From contig NZ_UWFA01000416.1 in the NCBI RefSeq assembly GCF_900601905.1, forward strand, positions 434,001-498,000: a stretch of DNA of 64,000 bases, in the 5' to 3' direction. The notes below the pieces were generated by a model. The model saw only the letters and a list, made by a program, of their open reading frames with translations. It made no database searches and had not been told where the DNA came from. The stretch comes from Pseudomonas viridiflava (GTDB taxonomy: Bacteria; Pseudomonadota; Gammaproteobacteria; Pseudomonadales; Pseudomonadaceae). A program made the position numbers and the translations under genes. This document shows positions 32,105-41,413 of the stretch, piece by piece. Every line of letters begins with the position of its first letter. Within the stretch, counting starts at the first letter, position 1.

Positions 32105-32665
32105 TCAGAGCTTTTCGGCCATCGCTGCGTTGACCTGGCAACGGTGCGTCAGCCTTTGCAGGCGTTTCTCCAGGCTCATGAACACCACCCGGTCGGTACG
32201 ACCGCTTTCCAGCTCGTCGATCAGATCATTGGCCACCTGACGCAATTCGTAGGCAATAACCACCCGGTCGTCATTCAGATCCTGGCGATGGGACTCGAAC
32301 AACCTGTGCAGGTAGTCCTGCAGAGTATTCTGCAAACGGTGCCGATCAGTGGCTCGCAAGTGGTTGAGGCTCAGACTGATCTTGCCCAACAGTTCACCCA
32401 ACTCACCACACAGATACTGCATGCGCCGGGCGTAGCCGATTTCCCGCTCGCGCAATGCCTTGTGCGACGCCGCGGCCTCCTGGCTGCGCTGTATACCCGG
32501 AATCGCCACCGCGACCATCATGCCCACGATCAAGCCAGTGGCCTGAACCCAACCTGCCCAATCCGCTGGCCGGGAAAAGAACCCGGCCCCCAGCAACAGA
32601 ACGGCTACTGCACCGGCAACTATCACTAATACGACGTAATCCTTGCTGATAAACCCTTTGGGCAT
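32105..32665 (-). CDS. Membrane protein with cytoplasmic helical domain
   Basis: 186 aa: two N-terminal membrane helices (about 10–30 and 38–58) followed by a long charged helical region (AREREIGYARRMQYLCGEL-like, residues 68–180). No domain recognised; the arrangement could be a small signalling or scaffold protein. Monocistronic. Confidence 0.65.
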   Translation of the reverse strand: MPKGFISKDYVVLVIVAGAVAVLLLGAGFFSRPADWAGWVQATGLIVGMMVAVAIPGIQRSQEAAASHKALREREIGYARRMQYLCGELGELLGKISLSLNHLRATDRHRLQNTLQDYLHRLFESHRQDLNDDRVVIAYELRQVANDLIDELESGRTDRVVFMSLEKRLQRLTHRCQVNAAMAEKL

Positions 32666-32903
32666 TACTCAACTCCTTTGGTCTGGGACGGCTGGCTTCA
32701 ATGGCAAGAATGCTAATCGCTGCGCACGCCAGATACCACGACTATTGTCGTTGCCGTCCCGGTCTGAGCCGCAGCACAACACCCCTGCAGTTTTATTGAT
32801 GAAACATCCCGCAACAGCCATCGACAGTTTTAAGGGCTGCTCATAAAATGCAGCGGTGTTTATATCCCCGTGCGATAACGCACTTTCCATTTATTGGTGA
32901 GCA

Positions 32904-33845
32904 TTGCTCTTGAAAAATCGTCTTCCTTTTTTGGGCCTTTTATTTGTACTTGCAGGCCCGGCACTCTCCACCAGTGTCTTTGCCAACGAATCGCCAGCCC
33001 TGAACCGTGACCCTTCGCAACTGCACCTTGCTTCCGGCAGCGCCATGGTCGTCGACCTGCAGACCGATAAAGTACTCTATGCGAGCAATCCGGACGTGGT
33101 GGTTCCCATTGCTTCGGTCACCAAACTCATGACGGGCATGGTCGTGCTGGATGCCAAACAGTCGATGGAGGAAGTCATCCCGGTCAACATTTCTCAGACG
33201 CCGGAAATGAAAGGGGTCTTTTCCAGGGTCAAACTGGGCAGCGAACTGCCGCGCCGGGAAATGCTGCTGATCACCTTGATGTCATCGGAGAACCGTGCCG
33301 CAGCCAGCCTCGCCCACAGCTATCCGGGTGGCTACCCGGCCTTCATCCTGGCGATGAACGCCAAGGCCAAGGCACTGGGCATGAAACACACGGTGTACGT
33401 CGAGCCTACGGGGCTTTCCATCTACAACGTTTCTACCGCACGAGACCTGACCAAGCTGGTCCTGGCAGCGCGCAAGTACCCCATGCTCAGCGAGCTGAGC
33501 ACCACGGCGGAAAAAACCGTGACGTTCCGCAAGCCGACCTACAGCCTGGGCTTCAGCAACACTGACCACCTGGTTCGCAAGGACAACTGGGACATCAAGC
33601 TGACCAAAACCGGCTTTACCAACCAGGCCGGACATTGTCTGGTGCTGCTCACCAGTATGGCCAATCGCCCGGTGTCCGTGGTGATCCTCGACGCCTTCGG
33701 CAAATACACCCACTTTGCCGATGCGAGCCGCCTGCGCCAATGGGTGGAGACCGGCAAGAGCAGCCCCGCGCCAGCCGTCGCCTTGCAATACAAGAAGGAC
33801 AAGAATCTAGTGATGAAGCAGAACGGCCTGCAAGCCAAAGAGTAA
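32904..33845 (+). CDS. pbpG: D-alanyl-D-alanine endopeptidase PbpG (PBP7/8)
   Basis: 313 aa with a signal peptide (to about 27). Low-molecular-weight PBP motifs: SVTK (71–74), SEN (128–130) and KTG (235–237). It cleaves DD-crosslinks of peptidoglycan in the periplasm. The start is TTG (32904 or 32910); GGTGAG precedes it and no in-frame ATG fits, so use of a rare start probably limits expression. Confidence 0.9.
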   Translation: MLLKNRLPFLGLLFVLAGPALSTSVFANESPALNRDPSQLHLASGSAMVVDLQTDKVLYASNPDVVVPIASVTKLMTGMVVLDAKQSMEEVIPVNISQTPEMKGVFSRVKLGSELPRREMLLITLMSSENRAAASLAHSYPGGYPAFILAMNAKAKALGMKHTVYVEPTGLSIYNVSTARDLTKLVLAARKYPMLSELSTTAEKTVTFRKPTYSLGFSNTDHLVRKDNWDIKLTKTGFTNQAGHCLVLLTSMANRPVSVVILDAFGKYTHFADASRLRQWVETGKSSPAPAVALQYKKDKNLVMKQNGLQAKE

Positions 33846-33862
33846 CCTGAGCTACCTGACGC

Positions 33863-33901
33863 AAAAAGGCCGCTGCCCGGTAACGGGTCAGCGGCCTTTT
33901 A
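33863..33901. terminator. Bidirectional terminator
   Basis: AAAAAGGCCGCTG ... CAGCGGCCTTTT hairpin between the convergent pbpG and dehydrogenase genes. Confidence 0.87.
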
Positions 33902-33912
33902 GCAGGCGCGCC

Positions 33913-35346
33913 TTAGCGGTTGAACTGCGTCACCAGCTTGGTGTTCAGGTAAGCCTCGATAGCCTCGATGCCCCCTTCGGAGCCGTAACCGGAGTCTTTG
34001 ATGCCACCAAACGGGACCTCAGGCAGGCCAATACCTTGATGGTTGATCGACAACATCCCGGCTTCGATGTAAGTACCCAGGGCATGGGCGGTCTTCATCG
34101 AGGTGGTGAATGCATAGGAGGCCAGCCCGAACGGCACGCGATTGGATTCGGCAATGGCTTCCTCCAGCGTGTCGAACGGCACCAGCAGCGCGACCGGGCC
34201 AAACGGCTCTTCGTTCATGATGCGCATTTCCCGCGTCAGGCCGCTAAGCACCGTCGGCTCGAAAAAGTAACCCGGGCCGTCGATGGCTTTACCACCAGCG
34301 TTAACGGTCGCGCCAGCCGCTCGTGCGTCGTCTACCAGAGCGGTCAATGCGGGGATGCGACGGTCATTGGCGACCGGGCCCATGGTGGTGCTTGCGTCCA
34401 GACCGCTGCCGACTTTGATTTCACGGGTCAGGCCGACAAACTTGTCGAGAAACGCATCGAACACGCCGCGCTGCACCAGAATCCGGGTGGGCGACACGCA
34501 GACCTGCCCGGCGTTACGGAACTTGGCTGTGGCCAACACCTTTGCAGCAAGGTCGATGTCCGCGTCGTCGAACACCAGGGCAGGAGCATGACCGCCCAAC
34601 TCCATGGTGGCGCGCTTCATGTGCTGGCCTGCCAGCGCTGCCAGCTGTTTGCCAACCGGCGTCGAGCCGGTGAAGGTGACTTTGCGGATCACCGGATGGG
34701 GGATCAGATACGAAGAGACTTCGGCCGGATCGCCATACACCAGACCAATCACCCCGGCTGGAACACCTGCATCAGCAAATGCGCGAATCAGCTCTGCGGG
34801 CGAAGCCGGAGTTTCTTCCGGAGCCTTGATGATGATCGAGCAACCCGCCGCCAGCGCTGACGACAGCTTGCGCACCACCTGGTTGATCGGGAAATTCCAA
34901 GGCGTGAACGCCGCAACAGGCCCCACAGGTTCCTTGATGACTTTCTGCTCGATGTCGCTGCCGCGGGACGGCACCAGGCGACCATAGCTGCGGCGGCCTT
35001 CTTCGGCGAGCCAGTCAATTACATCCGCGCCGGACATCACTTCCATGCGCGCCTCGGCCAGGGGCTTGCCTTGTTCCTGAGTCATGATGCGAGCAATCGT
35101 ATCGGCGCGCTCACGCAGCAGTTGAGCCGCTTTCTGCATGGTTTTGTAGCGGTCATAGGCTGAAGTGGCCCGCCATACTGCAAAACCGCGTTCGGCAGCG
35201 GCCAGGGCTTCATCGAGATCGGCAATGCTGGCATGGGCGACAGTGCCCAGTTTCTGGCCAGTGGCCGGGTCGATCACGTCGATGGTGCGACCCTCCCGGC
35301 CGGCGCGCCACTGACCGTCGATGAACAGCTGTACTTCAGGATACAT
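33913..35346 (-). CDS. gabD: NAD(P)-dependent succinate-semialdehyde dehydrogenase
   Basis: 477 aa aldehyde dehydrogenase with N151 (PWNFP), general base E249 (MELGG) and nucleophile C283 (GQVCVSPTR). Best fits the SSADH/GabD class, which oxidises succinate semialdehyde to succinate in GABA and polyamine catabolism. No gabT neighbour, so the symbol is by family and an alternative aldehyde substrate is possible. A DMT exporter lies upstream on the same strand. Confidence 0.78.
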   Translation of the reverse strand: MYPEVQLFIDGQWRAGREGRTIDVIDPATGQKLGTVAHASIADLDEALAAAERGFAVWRATSAYDRYKTMQKAAQLLRERADTIARIMTQEQGKPLAEARMEVMSGADVIDWLAEEGRRSYGRLVPSRGSDIEQKVIKEPVGPVAAFTPWNFPINQVVRKLSSALAAGCSIIIKAPEETPASPAELIRAFADAGVPAGVIGLVYGDPAEVSSYLIPHPVIRKVTFTGSTPVGKQLAALAGQHMKRATMELGGHAPALVFDDADIDLAAKVLATAKFRNAGQVCVSPTRILVQRGVFDAFLDKFVGLTREIKVGSGLDASTTMGPVANDRRIPALTALVDDARAAGATVNAGGKAIDGPGYFFEPTVLSGLTREMRIMNEEPFGPVALLVPFDTLEEAIAESNRVPFGLASYAFTTSMKTAHALGTYIEAGMLSINHQGIGLPEVPFGGIKDSGYGSEGGIEAIEAYLNTKLVTQFNR

Positions 35347-35482
35347 AGCGATTCTCCAATTGCATTCGCAAGGACAAAGAATGTTCTTTCAAGGGTTCAG
35401 AAAGCAGATGGGGGCGCTGCCACGGATATCAAGGCAAGATGTCGTACAACTCACCTGTCGCAGCAGACCACCCAGCCATGGG

Positions 35483-36367
35483 TCAGCCCTTGGTGCGCTG
35501 CTGCCAGGCTGCGGCAAGGCCACTGAGGCAAATGACGACGATGCCAAATTGCGCAGTCAGTGAAGGCGCGTGGCCAAAGACCAGGTAGCCCAACAACCCG
35601 GCAAAGACAATCTGGCAATAACTGAACGGAGCCAGCATGGCCGGGGCCGCAAAGCGAAAGGCCTGGGTCAGTAGCAGATGCGCGACCATGCCACACGTAC
35701 CCAGAGCGAGCATGAACGGTAAGTGCTTGAGCTCAGGCGCGGTCCAGAAAAACGGTAGCAGCGCGGTCATGATCAGTGTGTTGAACAACCCCGCAAAAAA
35801 GTTGCTGGTGGTCGGGCTGTCGTGAGCGCTGACCATCCGGGTCAGTAATTGGTACGAAGCAAACAACATGGCCGAACACAGCGGTAGCAAGCTGGCCGGA
35901 GTGAACAACTCGCCGCCTGGGTGGACGATGATCAGCACCCCCACAAAACCCACCAGAACAGCAGCCCACTGCTTGCGGGTGACATGTTCCCCGAGCAGCG
36001 GCACCGACATCGCAGTGATCAGCAAAGGGGCTAGAAAGTTGACCGCTGTGGCCTCCGCCAACGGGATATACATCAGCCCCGTGGTGAAAAACAGGCTTGT
36101 GCCCAGCAGACACAGGGCGCGCATGATCTGCAGCTTCAAGCGTTTGGTGCGCAGCACACGCAGCCCCGCCGACGGCATGAAAATACCCGCCATCAACAGG
36201 GTATGGACGACATAGCGCACCCACACCACCATGAAGATGGGATAGAAGCCGGACAGATACTTGGAGATAGTGTCGTGACTGGAAAACAGAAACGTCGCCA
36301 GCACGATGAGCGCAATGCCCTTCAGTGGCTGGTTGACGCCCGATAACGGCGTGCTCGCAGTGCTCAT
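35483..36367 (-). CDS. DMT superfamily transporter (EamA)
   Basis: 294 aa with ten predicted membrane helices in two EamA repeats (about 15–145 and 155–285). Such proteins export amino acids or related metabolites from the cytoplasm. Substrate not predictable. 136 bp upstream of the dehydrogenase on the same strand, which may or may not be an operon. Confidence 0.87.
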   Translation of the reverse strand: MSTASTPLSGVNQPLKGIALIVLATFLFSSHDTISKYLSGFYPIFMVVWVRYVVHTLLMAGIFMPSAGLRVLRTKRLKLQIMRALCLLGTSLFFTTGLMYIPLAEATAVNFLAPLLITAMSVPLLGEHVTRKQWAAVLVGFVGVLIIVHPGGELFTPASLLPLCSAMLFASYQLLTRMVSAHDSPTTSNFFAGLFNTLIMTALLPFFWTAPELKHLPFMLALGTCGMVAHLLLTQAFRFAAPAMLAPFSYCQIVFAGLLGYLVFGHAPSLTAQFGIVVICLSGLAAAWQQRTKG

Positions 36368-36555
36368 CGGGTTTCCTTGGCAATACAGAAAACAGGCACA
36401 TGTTCAAATGCCGGATGGCACTGTGCCCGACGTCCCTGAATGGTGGATGAGCAAAGAATATAGAAGCTGCAGTCGTATTCCAAACAAACCGAGCGTATGC
36501 GTGCAATTAAAATGACCACTCAGTCCGACTGCAGCCCGGCACTGCATGACGCTGC

Positions 36556-37242
36556 TCACGACGTGGCGGTATTTGCCAGCAGGACCCGGGAATGCTCCAG
36601 CCAGCGCTCGAAACAGACAAAGGTTGCAAGCGCCGAGGCGACCACCTGCTCTCGCTCGACAGGTGCATCAATCTGAGAAAGTGCTGCGAGATACGCCTTC
36701 CACATCCTGCCGGTTGCACTGCCGTAGACATCAAGAAAGCGGCCGCCAGTGCTTGCGTCCACGGCCAGCTTGTCCTGGGCGATACGGCGCAAAATTTGAC
36801 CGCCCAAGGTCGCTCCTTCGATGACATAGAGCGCGCCCATGACTTGAGCGTAGGTATGCAATGGGGGCAAGTCGCCGCACCTGGCAAGGCTTTCCACCTC
36901 GACATCGGTCATGCCCAGTGCCCGTAAATCGTCGCGCAACGCACCCGCTTTATGTCGGTCTTCGCCTGTCAGCCCTGACCAATTCAACTGATTCAGTTGC
37001 TGCTCCAGCGAGACATAAAAGCCGTAATAAGCACTGATCAGCCGCTTGTAAAGGCCAATGTCCAGTTCGCAGGAGGTAAACGGAAGCCTGCGCTCCAGGC
37101 CGCGATGATTTTCAGCGGTGGCCAGGCGCAATTCCTGAAGCACCAGCGAGACACTCGCACGTGCGGGTGCTTCTCTTTCGGCCGAGGCGTTTTGGGATGA
37201 GGCGTTGTCGTCAAGCACGTTATTGCGTCCATTACCGGGCAC
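36556..37242 (-). CDS. bphO: Heme oxygenase, BphO type
   Basis: 228 aa. Proximal haem ligand H46 in ATAENHRGLE and distal helix GATLGG (142–147) identify a bacterial heme oxygenase, which opens haem to biliverdin, Fe and CO. The Pseudomonas BphO normally supplies the chromophore of bacteriophytochrome BphP and is encoded next to it, but no bphP is near here. The N-terminal 30 residues are a low-complexity extension. Confidence 0.8.
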   Translation of the reverse strand: MPGNGRNNVLDDNASSQNASAEREAPARASVSLVLQELRLATAENHRGLERRLPFTSCELDIGLYKRLISAYYGFYVSLEQQLNQLNWSGLTGEDRHKAGALRDDLRALGMTDVEVESLARCGDLPPLHTYAQVMGALYVIEGATLGGQILRRIAQDKLAVDASTGGRFLDVYGSATGRMWKAYLAALSQIDAPVEREQVVASALATFVCFERWLEHSRVLLANTATS

Positions 37243-37382
37243 CTGAAAAAGCTCAGCGCTCGCTCGTTACAGGGTCCGATACAGTACAGGATCAGCAACA
37301 TCTCGAACATTGTATTTATGGCTTCTGCCCCTGCGACGTCAGCGTGTCGACAGGGGCTGAATGTTCCCGTTCGACAATCCAT

Positions 37383-39008
37383 CTAAAAGATGTAATCGGT
37401 GGTCAGGAAACTCGACTCCCGATTACCGATGATGTCGCTGATCAGAGCTTTATTGCCGTCCTGAAACTTTGTCGCAACCAGCGTGCGGATCGAAAACACC
37501 CGCAGAGCATCATGAACAGACAAGGTGCCTTCAGCCGAATTCTTGCGGCCATTGAACGGAAATTGATCGGGCCCGCGCTGGCATTGGGCATTGATATTGA
37601 TGCGGCCCACCTGATTGGCAAAGGCATCCACCAGGCGCCCTACCTCTTTGGAATCATTGCCGAAGATGCTCAGTTGCTGGCCGAAATCGGAGTCCAACAC
37701 GTAATCAATCACCGTTTCGAGATCGCGATAAGCCACCACCGGCACCACAGGGCCAAACTGCTCTTCGTGGTAGACGCGCATCTGTGAGTTCACTGGATAC
37801 AGCAGCGCCGGGTAAAAGAACGTCTCTATGATCTGCGCCCCACCCTCGTTCACTACCCGAGCCCCCTTGCTGACCGCATCATCCACCAGCCCGTTGAGAT
37901 ATTCCGGTTTCCCCGGCTCGGGCAAAGGCGTCAACGAAACCCCAGACTCCCAAGGCATTCCAGGTTTCAGTTGACCGAGCTTGTGCTTGAACTTGTCCAG
38001 AAAGCTGTCGACCACGTTTTCGTGCACAAACAGGATTTTCAGTGCCGTGCAACGCTGACCATTGAAGGACAGCGAACCGGTGAGCGCCTCACTCACGGCG
38101 TTGTCCAGATCGACATCAGGCAGCACGATGCCAGGATTTTTGGCGTCCAGCCCCAGCGCCGCCCTGAGCCGATGGGGTTTGGGATGCAGCTTTTTCAAAT
38201 CACTTGCAGCCTTGTTGGTGCCGATGAACGCAAACACATCGATTTGGCCACTCGCCATCAGGGCGCTGACCGTCTCCCGACCGCTGCCATAAATCACATT
38301 GATCACGCCTGCGGGAAAGCTGTCACGGAAGGATTCGAGCAGCGGCCGGATCAACAGGACGCCGAACTTGGCGGGCTTGAAAACCACCGTGTTGCCCATG
38401 ATCAGCGCCGGAATCAGGGTGGTGAACGTCTCATTGAGCGGATAGTTGTAAGGCCCCATACACAAGGTTACACCCAGAGGCACACGCCGAATCTGGCCGA
38501 GAGTGTCCTGCTCCAGCTCAAATCGACTGGAGCGCCTGTCAAGCTCCTTCAGGGCGTTGATGGTGTCGACGATGTAATCGCAGGTGCGATCAAACTCTTT
38601 CTCTGAATCCTTGAGATTCTTGCCAATCTCCCACATCAGCAACTTGACCACCGCCTCGCGCTGCTCGCGCATGCGCCCCAGAAACCCTTCGACATGCTGA
38701 ATGCGCTCCACAACCCGCATCGTCGGCCAGGCACCCTGCCCACGGTCATAGGCCTTCACTGCGGCATCAAGGGCCGTCATTGCAGTCGATGCATCCATCA
38801 GCGGCGTGCTGCCCAGTATCACTGAGCGAATACCCTCCGGCGTCTTGAGGCACACCGGGCTGCGCACCGGCGCCAGTGGCCCCTGCCAACACTGCAAAGC
38901 ACCGTTCACCAGATACTCGCGCTGCTCGATCACCTCACCAGGACGATACTGCTCGGGTATCTGTTCCATGGCAGGAAACAGTGTTTCAAGACGGTTACTG
39001 ACACTCAC
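37383..39008 (-). CDS. NADP-dependent glyceraldehyde-3-phosphate dehydrogenase-like (GapN type)
   Basis: 541 aa, taking the GTG at 39008 (GAGG upstream) as start; 15 more in-frame codons exist to 39053. It belongs to the aldehyde dehydrogenase superfamily: PYNYPLNE, FKPAKFG, and nucleophile C320 in NGQRCTALK. At the place of the usual catalytic Glu (LELGGKNP) the sequence reads LGLDAKNP, so Glu is Gly286. Phosphate-group-bearing aldehyde is the family substrate. Stands alone. Confidence 0.75.
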   Translation of the reverse strand: MSVSNRLETLFPAMEQIPEQYRPGEVIEQREYLVNGALQCWQGPLAPVRSPVCLKTPEGIRSVILGSTPLMDASTAMTALDAAVKAYDRGQGAWPTMRVVERIQHVEGFLGRMREQREAVVKLLMWEIGKNLKDSEKEFDRTCDYIVDTINALKELDRRSSRFELEQDTLGQIRRVPLGVTLCMGPYNYPLNETFTTLIPALIMGNTVVFKPAKFGVLLIRPLLESFRDSFPAGVINVIYGSGRETVSALMASGQIDVFAFIGTNKAASDLKKLHPKPHRLRAALGLDAKNPGIVLPDVDLDNAVSEALTGSLSFNGQRCTALKILFVHENVVDSFLDKFKHKLGQLKPGMPWESGVSLTPLPEPGKPEYLNGLVDDAVSKGARVVNEGGAQIIETFFYPALLYPVNSQMRVYHEEQFGPVVPVVAYRDLETVIDYVLDSDFGQQLSIFGNDSKEVGRLVDAFANQVGRININAQCQRGPDQFPFNGRKNSAEGTLSVHDALRVFSIRTLVATKFQDGNKALISDIIGNRESSFLTTDYIF

Positions 39009-39166
39009 TGATTTCACCTCGCTGTCTGGCAAAAAAATCGCAGGCCGACACACTACGCCACTGTCACCTTCGAATGGAAACCGCCCAGCGCCCTGGCCGT
39101 GAAAACCTAAAAATATTTCAGGGCACTGCTTGACTACTCTAATTTAATCAGTAACATAGCGCTCAT

Positions 39167-39242
<76 letters not shown>

Positions 39243-39423
39243 AATGTTTCAAGAGATTGGGCGGTTTTTGTAGGTATTTTCAAGGATCCGGCGGGCTACT
39301 CACTGGAAGTTGAAGACCCACAAAGCCGCCCTCTTTCGTTGAGGTTTCCCTCACGCAGATATGCCAGCTCGTTATGTCGGCGTTAAGCACTGTCTCTATT
39401 CAATCGATTTAGAGGCAAGCACC

Positions 39424-39695
39424 GTAAAAATCGCATCGGTCCTCTCAACCAAAACCCGCCCTGGCAAGACCGTAACCGCACACCTGAGCGCTTTCTGCGC
39501 CGACGCCAATCTGCGCACCCTGCTCATCAACCTCGATACGCAACCCTCGTTTTGTCCACGTTCTATCGCCTGGACAGCGAAGCCCCCGGCGGCACCTATC
39601 AGCTGATTTCCCAGAACAAAACTATTACTGACATGCTCGCCGCCCGAGACTTTTACCGCGGCACCCAGCAGTTGCCGAGAGACCTGGCGCCGCCA
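39424..39695 (+). pseudogene. parA/soj fragment, frameshifted relic of an integrative element
   Basis: The first frame reads VKIASVLSTKTRPGKTVTAH ... LINLDTQPSF, the ParA P-loop region; the sequence then continues one frame away as LSTFYRLDSEAPGGTYQLIS, then QNKTITDMLAARDF, typical of the ParA-like protein of Pseudomonas integrative elements. So the gene has a frameshift near 39548, lacks its C-terminal two thirds, and the P-loop (usual KGGVGKT) is degraded to KTRPGKT. Not functional. Confidence 0.75.
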
Positions 39696-39699
39696 TTGA

Positions 39700-41289
39700 C
39701 TAGCCTTGCGGGCTTCTGATTCCGAGCCTGGCGGTAAGCCTGGCAAGGTTCGCTCGATCCAGATTAAGGCTTCTGGCCGCCGCCGTTAGATTGCCTTTGT
39801 GCAGTGTCAACGTGTGTTCGAGAAGGTCCCTCTTATAGCCGTCGACGGCTGCACGGTAATCAATCGGCAGTAAAGTTTCCTGATAGACAGGGGCAGCGTG
39901 TTCGTTTTCAGATCTGTCGTCAGCAACCGGGATATCAAAATCCTTCTCAGCCAGCACTATCAGGTCACTGCGACTTGAACCCGACACCCGCCTTTTGGCT
40001 TTCAAAACTGCACGGGCAATCTGGTGCTCCAGCTCACGGATATTGCCTGGCCACGCGTATCGCTTGAGTGCTTCTTTGGCGTTAGCCGAGAACCTCACCG
40101 GTGGAAGCGCTGTTCGCCATCGGTTCTCCTCGGCAAAGGCCCCGGCCAGTAGGAGAATATCTTCCTTGCGTTCCCTCAAAGGGGGTACCCGCAGCGGATA
40201 CACCGTCAAGCGATGATAGAGATCAGCACGAAAACGCCCAGCCCGAACCTCTTCGGCCAAATCACGATTAGTGGCGGTTAGCAGTCGGATATCGACCACG
40301 TGGGATTTGTCGGAACCGACTCGTTGGAGATCTCCCCCCTGGAGTACGCGAAGCAATTTTGCTTGTACCGACAGTGGCAGCTCTCCAATCTCGTCCAGAA
40401 AGAGCGTCCCCCCACTCGCCATTTCAAATTTACCCAGACGACTGTCGACCGCACCCGAAAATGCCCCCTTTACATGGCCAAACAATTCACTCTCTACCAG
40501 ATTTTCAGGTAACGCTGCGCAGTTGATACTGATCATCGGCTTGTCTGAACGCCCGGACTGGCTATGCAATTGACGCGCTACGAGCTCCTTGCCCACACCC
40601 GTTTCACCGGTGATGAGTACCGTTAGATCGCTGGAGGCCACCAACTCAATTTCGCCTAGTAACTGCTGAAAGGCTTCGCTGGTACCAATCATCCGTTGCG
40701 TCCAACCATGCTGGGCCAGTAGTCGATAGGCATCAGCGCGTTTGCGCTCGCCTTCGGCAGTGCGCATTAGTTCGTCAAAATGCCCCGCTGCAACCACTGT
40801 CGCGGCAGCCAATAGGGCAAACGTCTCAACGGTCTGCAGATCGTCTTCGGAAAACTGTCCGACTTGCAATGCATCAAGCGTCAGAACCCCCCAGACTTTG
40901 TCATTGATACGCAAGGCGCATCCCATGCAATCGTGAACGGGCAACGTGCTAGCCCCTATCAGACCATCGTAGGGATCGGGATACGGACAATCCGCTGGGA
41001 ACAGTATCGCCCCAGGCGCCTCAACTATTGCTTGCAAGCGCGGATGGTTGATCACCACATAACGTCGAGCCATCGCATCAACCGCAAGTCCTTCTGCCGC
41101 TTCCGGGATCAAGACATTATCTTCCAGGCGCAAAATCGCGACCGCATCTGTTGGCACCAATTCTTGTAGCGCGCTCAGCACACGCCGATAACGGGTTTCT
41201 GGAGTGATCTCAGCGGTCAGGTCTCCTAACAGCGGAAGGAGGGCCTTGAGCGCACGTGTGGGCTGAGTCAAAACGACCCTCCTCAACAA
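39700..41289 (-). CDS. fhpR: NO-responsive sigma-54 activator NorR/FhpR
   Basis: 529 aa: GAF domain (about 20–170) with D105, D108, H119 and C121 at places matching the iron-binding residues of NorR; AAA+ domain with Walker A GETGVGKE (228–235), GAFSGA loop (275–280, a variant of GAFTGA) and Walker B LFLDE; and a Fis HTH at the C-terminus (LTAAARSLNLDRANLARL). Divergent from flavohemoglobin across a sigma-54 promoter. The 3' end overlaps the parA relic's frame. Confidence 0.9.
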   Translation of the reverse strand: MLRRVVLTQPTRALKALLPLLGDLTAEITPETRYRRVLSALQELVPTDAVAILRLEDNVLIPEAAEGLAVDAMARRYVVINHPRLQAIVEAPGAILFPADCPYPDPYDGLIGASTLPVHDCMGCALRINDKVWGVLTLDALQVGQFSEDDLQTVETFALLAAATVVAAGHFDELMRTAEGERKRADAYRLLAQHGWTQRMIGTSEAFQQLLGEIELVASSDLTVLITGETGVGKELVARQLHSQSGRSDKPMISINCAALPENLVESELFGHVKGAFSGAVDSRLGKFEMASGGTLFLDEIGELPLSVQAKLLRVLQGGDLQRVGSDKSHVVDIRLLTATNRDLAEEVRAGRFRADLYHRLTVYPLRVPPLRERKEDILLLAGAFAEENRWRTALPPVRFSANAKEALKRYAWPGNIRELEHQIARAVLKAKRRVSGSSRSDLIVLAEKDFDIPVADDRSENEHAAPVYQETLLPIDYRAAVDGYKRDLLEHTLTLHKGNLTAAARSLNLDRANLARLTARLGIRSPQG

Positions 41290-41295
41290 TTAAGA

Positions 41296-41320
41296 GTCTT
41301 TTTGACAGAGTCATTTCGAC
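41296..41320. promoter_or_regulatory. Two NorR-type binding sites (GT-N7-AC)
   Basis: GTCTTTTTGAC (41296–41306) and GTCATTTCGAC (41310–41320), both matching GT-N7-AC with centres 14 bp apart, in the fhpR–fhp gap about 45 bp upstream of the sigma-54 promoter. E. coli NorR uses three such sites; a third is not obvious. Confidence 0.6.
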
Positions 41321-41362
41321 CCCGTCACGTATGGAACGCCTGATTTTACAGGGTTTTTTATA

Positions 41363-41378
41363 TGGCATAGGCATTGCT
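41363..41378 (+). promoter_or_regulatory. Sigma-54 promoter of the flavohemoglobin gene
   Basis: TGGCATAGGCATTGCT matches TGGCAY-N5-TTGCW, with GG and GC elements in the required spacing. It lies 35 bp before the fhp start and reads toward it, as expected for an FhpR-controlled promoter. Confidence 0.85.
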
Positions 41379-41413
41379 ATGACCATAACACTAACCCAAT
41401 TCACGGAGTCTCT

